Shown: one piece after another, positions 1 to 8,183 of the stretch
How positions within the stretch are numbered: position 1 is the stretch's first letter
Layout of the letters: each line of letters starts with the position of its first letter
Assembly: GCA_963803085.1 (NCBI GenBank)
Contig: CAWDLE010000010.1
Span: 310,001 to 374,000 of the forward strand
From: JACVRW01 sp963803085
GTDB lineage: Bacteria > Actinomycetota > Thermoleophilia > Solirubrobacterales > Thermoleophilaceae
Direction of reading: 5' to 3'
Length of the DNA: 64,000 bases
Made by a program: the position numbers and the translations under genes
Notes under the pieces: model-generated
The model's input: the letters and a program-made list of their open reading frames with translations, nothing else
Databases searched by the model: none
What the model was told of the DNA's origin: nothing

Positions 1-622
1 CGAAGCGGCGCGCGCCTGCCTGCGGCGCCTCGGGCCGCTCCCGTCCATGGAGACCCGCGAGCAGCATCATCGTCCCGCCCAGCACGCAAGCGGCGGAGAC
101 CGCGAGGGCATACTGAGGTCCCACCGTGGCGACCGTCAGCGTCGTCAGAAGCGGGCCGACCACGAAGATCAGTTCGATCAAGACCGAGTCGAGCGCATAG
201 GCGCTCGGGATCAGCTCCGGACGCTCCGAGAGCAGCAGCGGCCACCGTGAACGCAGCACGGAGGACACCGGCGGGATCGCCACGCCGGTGCAGAAGGAAG
301 ACACCGCGAGCACCGCAGAGCCGGCATCGCCGGCTCCTAGCGCCCACACGAGCAGGAGGCCAGCGGCGTGCACGAGCGCCAGAGGAAGCAGCGCCCGCTC
401 GCCACGCCAGTCGATCAGCCTGCCCTGGAAGGGAGCACCGAGCGCGGTGCCCAGCGCGAGCGCGCCTGCGCAAGCTCCGGCGGTCGCGAAGGAGCCGCTC
501 ACCTCCTGCACGTAGAGCAGAATCGCGAGCCCGCTGATGCCGATCGGGAGGCGCCCCACGACGGTCGCGGCCACGATCGCCGCGACGCCTGGGGTGCGAA
601 GGATCCGTACGTATACGCCCAC
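1..622 (-). CDS. MFS transporter, N-terminal half (partial)
   Basis: The gene reads leftward from a GTG at 622 and stays open for 207 codons to the window edge, so its carboxy half is missing. The visible part alternates hydrophobic helices with short charged loops. The loop after the second helix carries GRLIDWRGER, matching the MFS loop 2-3 signature position (G-x-x-x-D-R/K-x-G-R). No soluble domain is seen. This is the amino-terminal six-helix half of a major facilitator permease; the substrate cannot be told. GTG is chosen because no in-frame ATG lies just upstream. The gene is divergent from the YceH-like gene, with 62 bp between the two starts. Confidence 0.75.
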   Translation of the reverse strand, partial: MGVYVRILRTPGVAAIVAATVVGRLPIGISGLAILLYVQEVSGSFATAGACAGALALGTALGAPFQGRLIDWRGERALLPLALVHAAGLLLVWALGAGDAGSAVLAVSSFCTGVAIPPVSSVLRSRWPLLLSERPELIPSAYALDSVLIELIFVVGPLLTTLTVATVGPQYALAVSAACVLGGTMMLLAGLHGRERPEAPQAGARRF

Positions 623-684
623 GGCCCGAGCATGGCAGTCACCGCAGACTTGCCGCCGCGTGTGGTGTAGCCTCGCCGCCGCAG

Positions 685-1323
685 ATGGAACCGGATGCTG
701 TCGAGATGCGCGTGCTCGGCTGCCTGATCGAGAAGCAGCGGACCACGCCCGACGTCTATCCGCTCACGCTCAACGCGCTGCGGCTCGCCTGCAACCAGTC
801 CACCAACCGCGACCCGGTCGTGGATTACGACGAGAACACCATCCGCGGTGGTATCGACAGGCTCGTACAGCGCAAGTGGGCCACGCTCGCGAGCTGGTCC
901 AATCGGCGCTCGATGAAGTACCGCCACACGCTCGACGGCGCGCTCGGGCTCGACGATGCGGAGATCGCGGTTCTCGACGTGCTCATGCTGCGCGGCCCGC
1001 AGACCCCGGGAGAGCTGAAGACCCGCACCGAGCGGCTGCACCCGTTCGCCGGCATGGAGGAGCTGGGCGAGACGCTCGAGCGCCTCATCGAGCGCCAGCT
1101 CATGGTGCGTCTCGACCGCCGGCCTGGGCAGCGCGAAGAGCGCTACAGGCATCTGCTCGGCGGCGGCGAACTTCCAGAGGGTGAGGAGCACTCCACCACC
1201 CCGGTGGCGGCCCCGTCGCGGGCGGCCACGGACGGCGTCGAACAGCGTCTCGAGCGGCTCGAGGGCGAGGTTGCGGAGCTCAGGGCGGAGCTGCGCACGC
1301 TCCGCGAGCAGCGCCCGGGTTAA
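685..1323 (+). CDS. YceH-like DUF480 protein
   Basis: A 212-residue protein of the UPF0502/DUF480 (YceH) family. The family hallmarks are visible: an early RVLGCLIEKQRTTPDVYPLT stretch, then LACNQSTNRDPV, then a second winged-helix-like half starting at VLDVLMLRGPQTPGEL. The family is built from two tandem winged-helix domains; its molecular role is not established. The last 25 residues are a Leu/Glu/Arg heptad pattern that looks like a short coiled coil, which could support dimerisation. It starts at an ATG and is followed after 33 bp by the GGDEF/HD-GYP gene on the same strand. Confidence 0.85.
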   Translation: MEPDAVEMRVLGCLIEKQRTTPDVYPLTLNALRLACNQSTNRDPVVDYDENTIRGGIDRLVQRKWATLASWSNRRSMKYRHTLDGALGLDDAEIAVLDVLMLRGPQTPGELKTRTERLHPFAGMEELGETLERLIERQLMVRLDRRPGQREERYRHLLGGGELPEGEEHSTTPVAAPSRAATDGVEQRLERLEGEVAELRAELRTLREQRPG

Positions 1324-1356
1324 TTTTTCGGCGCCAGAACCCGAATAAGGGTCTAT

Positions 1357-3042
1357 ATGTCCCCGGCCCCGACACGTGAGGGGGACGTCCCAGTCCATCT
1401 CATTCCGGCCGTGGAGCCGAGTCCGCGCTTTGCGGCACGCGTCGCCGCGGGCGTGTTCGCCGGCGAGGCTCTGATCCTCACTGCGGTGGCGCTCCTGTCG
1501 AGCCACACCGATGTGCTCGGCGGGGGACGTGTTGCGATCCCGGCCACCTGCGCGGTCATCGCCGTCTTCCTCTACGTGGGCGCCGGCTGGGTCCGCCCGC
1601 GCTACCTCCCCGCCATCACCGCGCTCGGAACAGTTCTCGTGACTGCGCACGTATGGAGCGCCGAGCACGAGCCCGCGCTGTCGGGCGAGATGCTCTACAT
1701 CTGGCTCGGCCTGTACGCCGCCTACTTCTTCAGCACGCGCCAGGCGGCCATGCAGCTCGCGTTCATGGCCAGCGCATACCTCGCGGTCCTCGTTGCCACC
1801 ACCCCGCTGCACTCTGTTGCCGCCGGCTGGCTCACGCTGGTGGGCATTCTCTTCCCGGCAGCAGGAGTTCTTCGGGCAGTGCGCGACGGAGTTACGCAGC
1901 TCGTACAGCGCCTCTCCGAGGCGGTTCTCACGGACACTCTCACCGGCCTCAGGAACCGCCTGGCGCTGGACCGCGAGCTGCAGACCGAGGTCGAGCGGAC
2001 CCAGAGCTCGGGCAGGCCGCTGAGCGTGGTGATCGGCGACCTCGACTACTTCAAGTCGGTGAACGACCGGCTGGGCCACCGTGCCGGCGACGCGGCACTC
2101 GTGCGCGCGGGCAAAATGCTCCTTCGCCACCGCCGTGGGGACGACTGCATAGCCCGCACCGGAGGCGAGGAGTTCACGATCCTGCTGCCGGGCGCCACCG
2201 AGCACGAGGCCTACCTCATCGCCGAGAACATCCGCACGGATGTCGAGCACGAGTTCCGCAACGACCCCGCCGTGCTCACGTTCTCGTTCGGCGTCGCGAC
2301 CTTCCCTCACCACGGCGGCACCGCGGACTCGGTGCTCGAGGCCGCCGACCAGGCGCTCTATGCCGCCAAGGCGCTCGGCCGCAACCGCTGCGTGATCTTC
2401 AACCCCGAGCTGTCGGCGATCTTCGCTCCGGACGACGACCGCGGCGCCGACGAGTTCCAGCTCTCGACGCTCGTGTCGCTCGCCGAGGCGCTCGACCTCC
2501 GCGACACGGGCACCTCGGACCACTCGTGGACCGTTGGGCGCTACTCCGCGATGATCGCGGCCGAGCTCGGTCTGCCGCCCGAGCGCGTGAAGCGCGTCGA
2601 GGTGGCCGGGGTGCTGCACGACATCGGCAAGGTGGGGCTGCCCGACGCGATACTTCAGAAGCCCGGGCCGCTCGGCAAGAACGAGCTGGCCGAGATCCGC
2701 ACACATCCCGAGATCGGCGCCCAGATCCTCAACAGCCGCGGGCTCGAGGACCTGCGCGAGTGGATCCTCGCCCACCACGAGCGTCCGGACGGCAAGGGCT
2801 ATCCGTGTGGCCTCACCGACACGGAGATCCCGATCGAGGCGAAGATTCTCGCGGTGGCCGACGCCTACGAGGCGATGACGGCCGACCGCGTCTACCGCGC
2901 GGGTATCGAAGAGCGCGCCGCGCGCGCGGAGCTCCTCCGCTGCGCGGGCGATCAGTTCGACTCGCGCGTGGTGGCCGCGTTCCTCACCGCACTCAGCAGC
3001 GCGGACGCGCGCAGTAGCGTCCGCGACGTTGAAATGGCCTAA
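1357..3042 (+). CDS. membrane GGDEF / HD-GYP c-di-GMP protein
   Basis: A 561-residue protein joining cyclic-di-GMP synthesis and breakdown modules. Residues 1 to about 175 form five or six hydrophobic segments, so the sensor part sits in the membrane. The GGDEF domain (about 185-350) has an intact active-site GGEEF at about 269-273, and an RGDD inhibitory-site motif (RxxD) exactly five residues before it. The HD-GYP domain (about 370-550) has HDIGK at about 421, HHERPDG and the GYP triplet at about 481-483, so the phosphodiesterase half also looks competent. The balance of the two activities cannot be read from sequence. Its 3' end overlaps the next Nudix gene by 14 bp, suggesting translational coupling. 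Confidence 0.92.
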   Translation: MSPAPTREGDVPVHLIPAVEPSPRFAARVAAGVFAGEALILTAVALLSSHTDVLGGGRVAIPATCAVIAVFLYVGAGWVRPRYLPAITALGTVLVTAHVWSAEHEPALSGEMLYIWLGLYAAYFFSTRQAAMQLAFMASAYLAVLVATTPLHSVAAGWLTLVGILFPAAGVLRAVRDGVTQLVQRLSEAVLTDTLTGLRNRLALDRELQTEVERTQSSGRPLSVVIGDLDYFKSVNDRLGHRAGDAALVRAGKMLLRHRRGDDCIARTGGEEFTILLPGATEHEAYLIAENIRTDVEHEFRNDPAVLTFSFGVATFPHHGGTADSVLEAADQALYAAKALGRNRCVIFNPELSAIFAPDDDRGADEFQLSTLVSLAEALDLRDTGTSDHSWTVGRYSAMIAAELGLPPERVKRVEVAGVLHDIGKVGLPDAILQKPGPLGKNELAEIRTHPEIGAQILNSRGLEDLREWILAHHERPDGKGYPCGLTDTEIPIEAKILAVADAYEAMTADRVYRAGIEERAARAELLRCAGDQFDSRVVAAFLTALSSADARSSVRDVEMA

Positions 3043-3430
3043 GCACTCCGTCTCACTCGTGATCGAGGGCCCCGAGGGGCTGCTGCTCGTGCGCCGCCCG
3101 GACGACGACGAGAGCCTGCCAGGCGCGTGGGGCCTGCCGGCCGTGAGCCTTGCGCCGGGGGAGGCCGAGGAGGACGCGGTGCGCCGCGCGGGCCGGGACA
3201 AGCTGGGGGTGGACCTGGAACCGCTCGAGCCGGTGGGCCGCGAGGGCGCCATGACCGACTGGCAGGTCCGCGTGGCGGCCGGCGAGCCGGCCGTGCCTCA
3301 ACCCGGCCCGAAGACGCAGTACACGGAGCTGCGCTGGGGCGAACCCGACGACCTCGTGCCGGCGGCGCGCGAGGGGTCGCTCTGCTGCCGGGCGCTGCTG
3401 CGCGCCCGCGGTCTAGATTGGACCCCGTGA
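3029..3430 (+). CDS. Nudix-fold protein with degenerate Nudix box
   Basis: A 133-residue protein. The opening (SVSLVIEGPEGLLLVRRPDD, then LPGAWGLPAVSL) is typical of the Nudix fold. The Nudix box is altered: where the consensus is R-E-U-x-E-E-x-G-U it reads RAGRDKLGV, so the metal-binding glutamates are replaced by A, D and K. It is probably inactive as a classical Nudix hydrolase, or it binds a ligand without hydrolysis. It lies between the c-di-GMP gene, which it overlaps by 14 bp, and a second Nudix gene with an intact box, which it overlaps by GTGA at 3427-3430. That arrangement suggests the two Nudix proteins work together. Confidence 0.75.
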   Translation: MKWPKHSVSLVIEGPEGLLLVRRPDDDESLPGAWGLPAVSLAPGEAEEDAVRRAGRDKLGVDLEPLEPVGREGAMTDWQVRVAAGEPAVPQPGPKTQYTELRWGEPDDLVPAAREGSLCCRALLRARGLDWTP

Positions 3431-4074
3431 CCACGCGACCTGGAGTGCTCGCCCGGGGCCCCTGGCGACCAGACCAGGTGGAGGTGAGCTGGCGCGACGA
3501 GGCCTTCGAGGTGCCCGCCGAGATGGCGCGGCTGGCCGATGGCGCGGTGGAGGGCTTGCGCGAGCGCGGCTCGCCCGCGCACGACGGTCTCGCCACACGT
3601 ATGGTCGGCTTCGAGGCCGACGGCGAGCAGCTGCGCCTGGAGCTTCAGCCCGTGCGCTGGGCGCTGCGCCTGCTCGACGACGCATCGGAGAGCCTCACGG
3701 CTCTGTGCGTGGTGCGCTCCGACGACGGCCGCTGGCTGGCGGGCCGCCGCGCGGGCTGGGTGTCAACCTGGGCAAACCGCTGGGCGCTCGGCGCCGGAGG
3801 ATCGGTGGACCTCGGTGAGAGCCCTGCCAAGACCCTCACGCGCGAGCTTCACGAGGAGTGGCAGCTCGAGCCGGACCGGCTGTCCGTGGAGGCACTGCTG
3901 GCGCTGCCGGGCGGCATGAACATGCTGGTCGGGCTCGCCACGGTGCCGGACCGCTGCGAGCCCGTGCCCGACGCCGAGCACGACGAGTGGACCTGGTGGC
4001 CCGCCGACATCGACCGCTGGCCCGCCGAGGCGGACGAGCGGCTCAAGCTGATGGCAGCCCTATTGGGCAGCTGA
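3427..4074 (+). CDS. Nudix hydrolase
   Basis: A 215-residue protein starting at GTG 3427, whose last two bases begin the TGA of the previous gene (GTGA). The Nudix box is at about residues 124-147: G-SVDLG-E, then seven residues, then RELHEEW. All the catalytic glutamates of the G-x5-E-x7-R-E-U-x-E-E motif are present; only the late glycine is replaced by Gln. An amino-terminal extension of about 90 residues precedes the hydrolase fold. The substrate is unknown; nucleoside diphosphate derivatives are the usual class. Its end overlaps the convergent msrA gene by 32 bp. Confidence 0.82.
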   Translation: MTTRPGVLARGPWRPDQVEVSWRDEAFEVPAEMARLADGAVEGLRERGSPAHDGLATRMVGFEADGEQLRLELQPVRWALRLLDDASESLTALCVVRSDDGRWLAGRRAGWVSTWANRWALGAGGSVDLGESPAKTLTRELHEEWQLEPDRLSVEALLALPGGMNMLVGLATVPDRCEPVPDAEHDEWTWWPADIDRWPAEADERLKLMAALLGS

Positions 4075-4699
4075 CGCCGGTGCCGCCGATCCCGCAGTAG
4101 CCGCCCGGGTTCTTGGCGAGGTACTGCTGGTGGTAGTCCTCGGCGTAGAAGAACTCGGGAGCGTCGACGATCTCGGTGGTGATGTCGCCGTAGCCCGCGT
4201 CGTGCAGCCGCTCCGCGTAGCGCTCGCGCGAGGCCTCGGCGGCGGCGCGCTGCGCGTCTGAGGTCACGTAGATCTCGGAGCGGTACTGGGTGCCGACGTC
4301 GTTGCCCTGACGCATGCCCTGCGTCGGGTCGTGGCCCTCCCAGAACAGGCGCAGCAGCTCGTCGTAGGAGATCTCGTCGGGGCGGAAGGCCACGAGGACG
4401 ACCTCGTTGTGGCCGGTGCGCCCGCTGCAGACCTCCTCGTACGTGGGGTTCGGGGTGTACCCGCCGGCGTAGCCCACGGCGGTGGTGTAGACGCCGGGCG
4501 CCTGCCAGAAGTCGCGCTCGGCTCCCCAGAAGCAGCCCATGCCGAAGATCGCCGTCTCGACGCCCTCGGGGAAGGGCGGCTCCAGCGGCGTGCCGAGCAC
4601 GAAATGCGTGTCGGGCAGATCGAAGGGACGGGCGTCGCGGCCAGGGAGAGCGTCGGCCGGCTCGGGCATCGCGGTCTTGTCGCGGAAGAGGAAGCTCAT
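4043..4699 (-). CDS. msrA: peptide-methionine (S)-S-oxide reductase MsrA
   Basis: A 218-residue enzyme that reduces methionine-S-sulfoxide in proteins and free methionine. The catalytic motif GCFWG is at residues 55-59 with the nucleophile Cys56. Two further cysteines near the C-terminus (about 202 in GGYCG and 211) fit the resolving and recycling cysteines of three-Cys MsrA enzymes. The length matches family members with an N-terminal extension of about 45 residues. It starts at ATG 4699 and is divergent from the P450 gene across only 26 bp, so its promoter must be very compact or lie inside the neighbouring gene. Confidence 0.95.
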   Translation of the reverse strand: MSFLFRDKTAMPEPADALPGRDARPFDLPDTHFVLGTPLEPPFPEGVETAIFGMGCFWGAERDFWQAPGVYTTAVGYAGGYTPNPTYEEVCSGRTGHNEVVLVAFRPDEISYDELLRLFWEGHDPTQGMRQGNDVGTQYRSEIYVTSDAQRAAAEASRERYAERLHDAGYGDITTEIVDAPEFFYAEDYHQQYLAKNPGGYCGIGGTGVSCPIGLPSA

Positions 4700-4725
4700 G
4701 GTCCTTCCAGGGTAACGTCCGCTTC

Positions 4726-5910
4726 GTGGTTGAGCTCGACTATCTGGCGCCAGATCTCACCGGCCAGCGCTTCCACGAGACGATCAATGCCCTGCGCGCG
4801 GAAACGTGGCTCGCCAGCTCGCCGCTCGGATACTTCGTGCTCGACCGCGACGCCGCCACATTCTTCCTGCGGACGAAGAGCGCCACGTTCCCCGGCCTCC
4901 GGATCGCCGAGATGTTCGGCGTGGAGGAGGGGCCGCTGCTCGAGCAGATGCGCCGCAACATCCTCCACATCAACGGCGACGGGCACAGGCGACTGCGCAA
5001 CCTCGTGAACCCGGCGTTCACCCCGCGCGCCACCGAGCGCTGGCGCCCCGCGATGCGCCAGTTCCTCGAGCAGCTCTGGGAGCCGCTCGAAGGGAGCGGG
5101 TCCTGCGAGTTCGTGGGCGATTTCGCGAAGCCGTATCCGTCGCTCACGATCGCCACGGTGATGGGGGCGCCGCTGGCGGACGCGCCGCGCCTGCACGAGT
5201 GGTCGAACCTGATCCAGCGCCAGTTCGACCCGCCCAGCCTGATGAACGAGCGCGACGCCATCGAGCGCGCCTGCGAGGAGTTCTACGAGTGGGCGGGCGC
5301 GCTGATCGAGCGCCGCAAGGACGACCCGGGCGACGACCTGATCTCCACCCTGATCGCTGCATCGCACGAGGGCGACCGGCTCGACGACGCCGAGTGCATG
5401 AACCTCGTCCTCAACGTGCTCGTGGGTGGGGTGGACACGACGCAGTCGCAGCTCGCGCATGGCCTGCGCGTGTTCGCGGAGCATCCGGACCAGTGGGAGC
5501 TGCTCGCCGAGCGGCCCGAGCTCGCGGCGGCGGCCGTGGAGGAGCTGCTCCGCTTCGAGCCGATCACGCCGTTCACCGCCCGGCTGCTGCACGAGGAGGT
5601 GGAGTACCGCGACGTCACCTTCCCGGCGGACTCGATCGTGATGGTGTGCTCGTTCGCGGGCAACCGCGACGGGGTGGACGGCGACTCCGAGGCGTTCGAC
5701 ATCACCGCCGACCGCGGCGACGCGAAGCCGCTCACCTTCGGCGCGGGCATCCACTACTGCCTCGGAGCGAATCTCGCGCGCGCCGAGCTTCAGGAGGCCC
5801 TGTCGTTCCTCCCGGCGCGCATGCCCGGGCTGGCGCTGGACGACGAGCCCGAGCTGGGCTCGATACACGGCATCTACGGACTGGAAAGGTTGCCCCTGCG
5901 GTGGACGTAG
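4726..5910 (+). CDS. cytochrome P450
   Basis: A 394-residue soluble bacterial P450. The heme-binding loop FGAGIHYCLG carries the proximal Cys at about residue 345. The I-helix oxygen-activation motif reads GGVDTT (about 234-239), and the K-helix E-x-x-R is EELLR (about 271-275). No redox partner is encoded beside it. It starts at GTG 4726. It probably forms an operon with the luciferase-like oxidoreductase, whose GTG start lies inside the final codons of this gene, and with the PPK2 gene. The substrate is not predictable. Confidence 0.93.
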   Translation: MVELDYLAPDLTGQRFHETINALRAETWLASSPLGYFVLDRDAATFFLRTKSATFPGLRIAEMFGVEEGPLLEQMRRNILHINGDGHRRLRNLVNPAFTPRATERWRPAMRQFLEQLWEPLEGSGSCEFVGDFAKPYPSLTIATVMGAPLADAPRLHEWSNLIQRQFDPPSLMNERDAIERACEEFYEWAGALIERRKDDPGDDLISTLIAASHEGDRLDDAECMNLVLNVLVGGVDTTQSQLAHGLRVFAEHPDQWELLAERPELAAAAVEELLRFEPITPFTARLLHEEVEYRDVTFPADSIVMVCSFAGNRDGVDGDSEAFDITADRGDAKPLTFGAGIHYCLGANLARAELQEALSFLPARMPGLALDDEPELGSIHGIYGLERLPLRWT

Positions 5911-6737
5911 GGCTCGCACATTTCCTGACCGACTACGGGATGCAGCCTGCCGAGCTCGGCCGCATGACCGAGGAGCGCGGCTTCGAGTCGCTCCTGCTGC
6001 CTGAGCACACGCACATACCGGTCAGCCGCCAGACGCCCTATCCCGGCGGAAGCGAGCTGCCGCCGGAGTACAGCCATACGCTCGACCCCTTCGTGGCCCT
6101 GGCCGCGATCGCCGCCGCCACGCAGCACATCAAGATCGGAACAGGCGTATGCCTGATCATCCAACGCGACCCGATCGTGGTGGCGAAGGAGGTGGCCACG
6201 GTCGATCACATCTCAGGCGGCCGCTTCCTGTTCGGCGTTGGCGCCGGGTGGAACATCGAGGAGATGGGAAATCACGGAACCGACCCGAGCACCCGCTTCA
6301 GGCGCATGCGCGAGAGCGTCGAGGCGATGAAGGCGATCTGGACCCAGGACGAGGCGGAGTACCACGGCCGCATCATCGATTTCGACCCAATCTGGTGCTG
6401 GCCGAAGCCGGTCCAGAAGCCGCACCCGCCGGTACTCGTGGGCGGGCTTGGCGAGAAGGTGCTCGACCGCGTGGTGGCGTACGGCGACGAGTGGATCCCG
6501 AACCGCGTCAAGAGCCCTGAGGATCTGAGCGAGCGGATCGCCGAGCTGCAACGGCGCGCGGAGGCCGCGGGCCGCGGCCGCATTCCGGTCACGGTCTTCG
6601 GCGCGAAGCCCGAGGTGCGGCTGCTGGAGCGCCTGAAGGCGGCTGGCGTCACGCGCGCCCTCTTCTACCTGCCCCCGGACGGGGCGGAGCGGAAGCTGGA
6701 TGAACTCGCGAAGGTGGCGGCCGAGTGGGCCGGTTAG
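5901..6737 (+). CDS. LLM-class F420-dependent oxidoreductase
   Basis: A 278-residue luciferase-like monooxygenase-fold protein. It begins VDVGLAHFLTDYGMQPAELG and includes IKIGTGVCLIIQRDP, KEVATVDHISGGRFLFGVG and the late PHPPVLVGG strand, all typical of F420-dependent members in actinobacteria. GTG 5901 is chosen because GGAAAGG at 5883-5889 gives a ribosome-binding site 11 bases upstream and the start matches family N-termini. It overlaps the P450 stop by 10 bp and is itself overlapped by the PPK2 gene. F420 rather than FMN use is inferred from family membership. Confidence 0.88.
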   Translation: MDVGLAHFLTDYGMQPAELGRMTEERGFESLLLPEHTHIPVSRQTPYPGGSELPPEYSHTLDPFVALAAIAAATQHIKIGTGVCLIIQRDPIVVAKEVATVDHISGGRFLFGVGAGWNIEEMGNHGTDPSTRFRRMRESVEAMKAIWTQDEAEYHGRIIDFDPIWCWPKPVQKPHPPVLVGGLGEKVLDRVVAYGDEWIPNRVKSPEDLSERIAELQRRAEAAGRGRIPVTVFGAKPEVRLLERLKAAGVTRALFYLPPDGAERKLDELAKVAAEWAG

Positions 6738-7495
6738 ACGAGCTCGACCTGAGCCTGTCGCTCTCGAAGAGCGACTACGAGGAGCGGCTCGAGGCAGCCC
6801 AGACTCGGCTCACCGAGCTCAGGCTGGCCCTCGGCGGAAAGCTGCAGGGCTATGAGGGGAGGCTCGGCCCGGCGCTCGCGGTGGTGTTCGAGGGCTGGGA
6901 CGCCTCTGGAAAGGGCGGCGCGTTGAAGCGCCTGGTGGAACCGCTCGACTCGCGGCACGTGCGCGTGGCGTCGTACGCGGCGCCGACGGAGACCGAAAAG
7001 CGCCATCACTTCCTGTGGCGCTTCTGGCCCGCGCTCCCCGGGCTCGGCGGGATGACCGTGTTCGACCGCTCGTGGTACGGCCGCGTGCTCGTGGAGCGCG
7101 TCGAGGCCTTCGCGACTCCCGAGGAGTGGGAGCGCGCGTACGCGACCATCGTGGGATTCGAGCGCACTTTCTGCATCGAGAGCGGAGTGCTCGTGAAGTT
7201 CTGGCTTCATGTCTCCGACGAGGAGCAGCTCGACCGCTTCCAGAAGCGCGAGAAGAACCCGCTGAAGAGCTGGAAGATGACCGACGAGGACTGGCGCAAC
7301 CGCGAGAAGCGGCCGCAGTATCTCGAGGCTGTGGAGGACATGTTCGAGCGGACCGACCACGCCCACGCTCCCTGGCAGCTCGTCGAGGCGAACGACAAGC
7401 GCTACGCGCGCGTGAAGGTGGTCGAGACGGTGATCGCCGAGGTGGAGCGCGGGATGCGCGAGCGCGGCTTTCCTGTGCCGCCGCCGGCGGCCTAG
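6725..7495 (+). CDS. ppk2: polyphosphate kinase 2 family protein
   Basis: A 256-residue PPK2-family phosphotransferase that moves phosphate between polyphosphate and nucleotides. The Walker A-like motif GWDASGKGG is at about 57-65, the Walker B-like FDRSWYGR at about 113-120, and the lid region reads KREKNPLKSWKMTDEDW. It is a single-domain enzyme, as in class I or III PPK2; sequence alone does not separate AMP from ADP phosphorylation. The GTG start at 6725 lies 13 bases before the end of the F420 oxidoreductase stop, so the two are translationally coupled. Confidence 0.93.
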   Translation: MGRLDELDLSLSLSKSDYEERLEAAQTRLTELRLALGGKLQGYEGRLGPALAVVFEGWDASGKGGALKRLVEPLDSRHVRVASYAAPTETEKRHHFLWRFWPALPGLGGMTVFDRSWYGRVLVERVEAFATPEEWERAYATIVGFERTFCIESGVLVKFWLHVSDEEQLDRFQKREKNPLKSWKMTDEDWRNREKRPQYLEAVEDMFERTDHAHAPWQLVEANDKRYARVKVVETVIAEVERGMRERGFPVPPPAA

Positions 7496-8151
7496 CCGCC
7501 GAACAGCGTCAGGTCGGGCTCGCGCTCGCCCTTCAGCACGGCGAGATCGACCTCGACGCAGGCGATGCCGCGGGATTCCGCAAGCGTGCGTGCCTGCGGC
7601 TTGATCGCCTGCGCTGCAAGAACGCCACGACAGCGGTGAAGGCCCGGTTCTTCGCAGATGCGCTCGAGGTACCTCGTCAGTTGCTCGACGGCGTCGATCG
7701 TCGCGATGCGCTTGATCTCAACGGCCACGAACTCGTCGTTGTCGTCCCGGCACATCAGATCAACGGGTCCGATGTCCGTAGGCCACTCACGCCGGACCAG
7801 TCTCATGCCCTCCGGCGGAGCGTCGGCCAGCAGCTCCTGAAGCTCCCGCTCGACGCCCTCCTTCTCGAGGGCCGCGGCCTCGCCCATGTCATGCGTCACG
7901 TCCGAGAGCACCTCGGCGATGCGGATCTCGATGCGATCCTCAGCGCCCTTCTTGCGCACGACGAGCAGCCCGGGCTCCTCCTCGATCACCGTCGGCGGCG
8001 TCATCCAGTTCTGCGGCTTGTAGCCACCCGTGTCGGCATGCACCATCACCGACCCGTCCGACTTCAGCATCAGCAGCCGAAGCGCCTCAGGAAGGACGGT
8101 GGAGAGGCGACCGGAGTAGCGGACCTCGCAGCGGGCGACGATGAGGCGCAT
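7492..8151 (-). CDS. nucS: endonuclease NucS (mismatch-specific EndoMS)
   Basis: A 219-residue NucS/EndoMS nuclease, the non-canonical mismatch repair enzyme of actinobacteria and archaea. It begins MRLIVARCEVRYSGRL, as in other actinobacterial NucS proteins. The C-terminal RecB-like nuclease core has DIGPVDLMCRD and then AVEIKR (the D...E-x-K catalytic pattern) followed by a QLTRYLE stretch. The very C-terminus (DLTLFGG) resembles the acidic-hydrophobic tail used for sliding-clamp binding in this family. The ATG at 8151 is chosen over longer frames because family members start exactly there. It lies 32 bp downstream of the acyltransferase gene on the same strand. Confidence 0.95.
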   Translation of the reverse strand: MRLIVARCEVRYSGRLSTVLPEALRLLMLKSDGSVMVHADTGGYKPQNWMTPPTVIEEEPGLLVVRKKGAEDRIEIRIAEVLSDVTHDMGEAAALEKEGVERELQELLADAPPEGMRLVRREWPTDIGPVDLMCRDDNDEFVAVEIKRIATIDAVEQLTRYLERICEEPGLHRCRGVLAAQAIKPQARTLAESRGIACVEVDLAVLKGEREPDLTLFGG

Positions 8152-8183
8152 GGGTTCCCAACGTAATCGCGGGCTCGGACGGG

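Noticed and set aside
499..3252. Minus-strand frame of 917 codons
   Set aside because: It is antisense to YceH-like and GGDEF/HD-GYP genes, is Arg/His/Val-rich and has no domain; a high-GC shadow frame.
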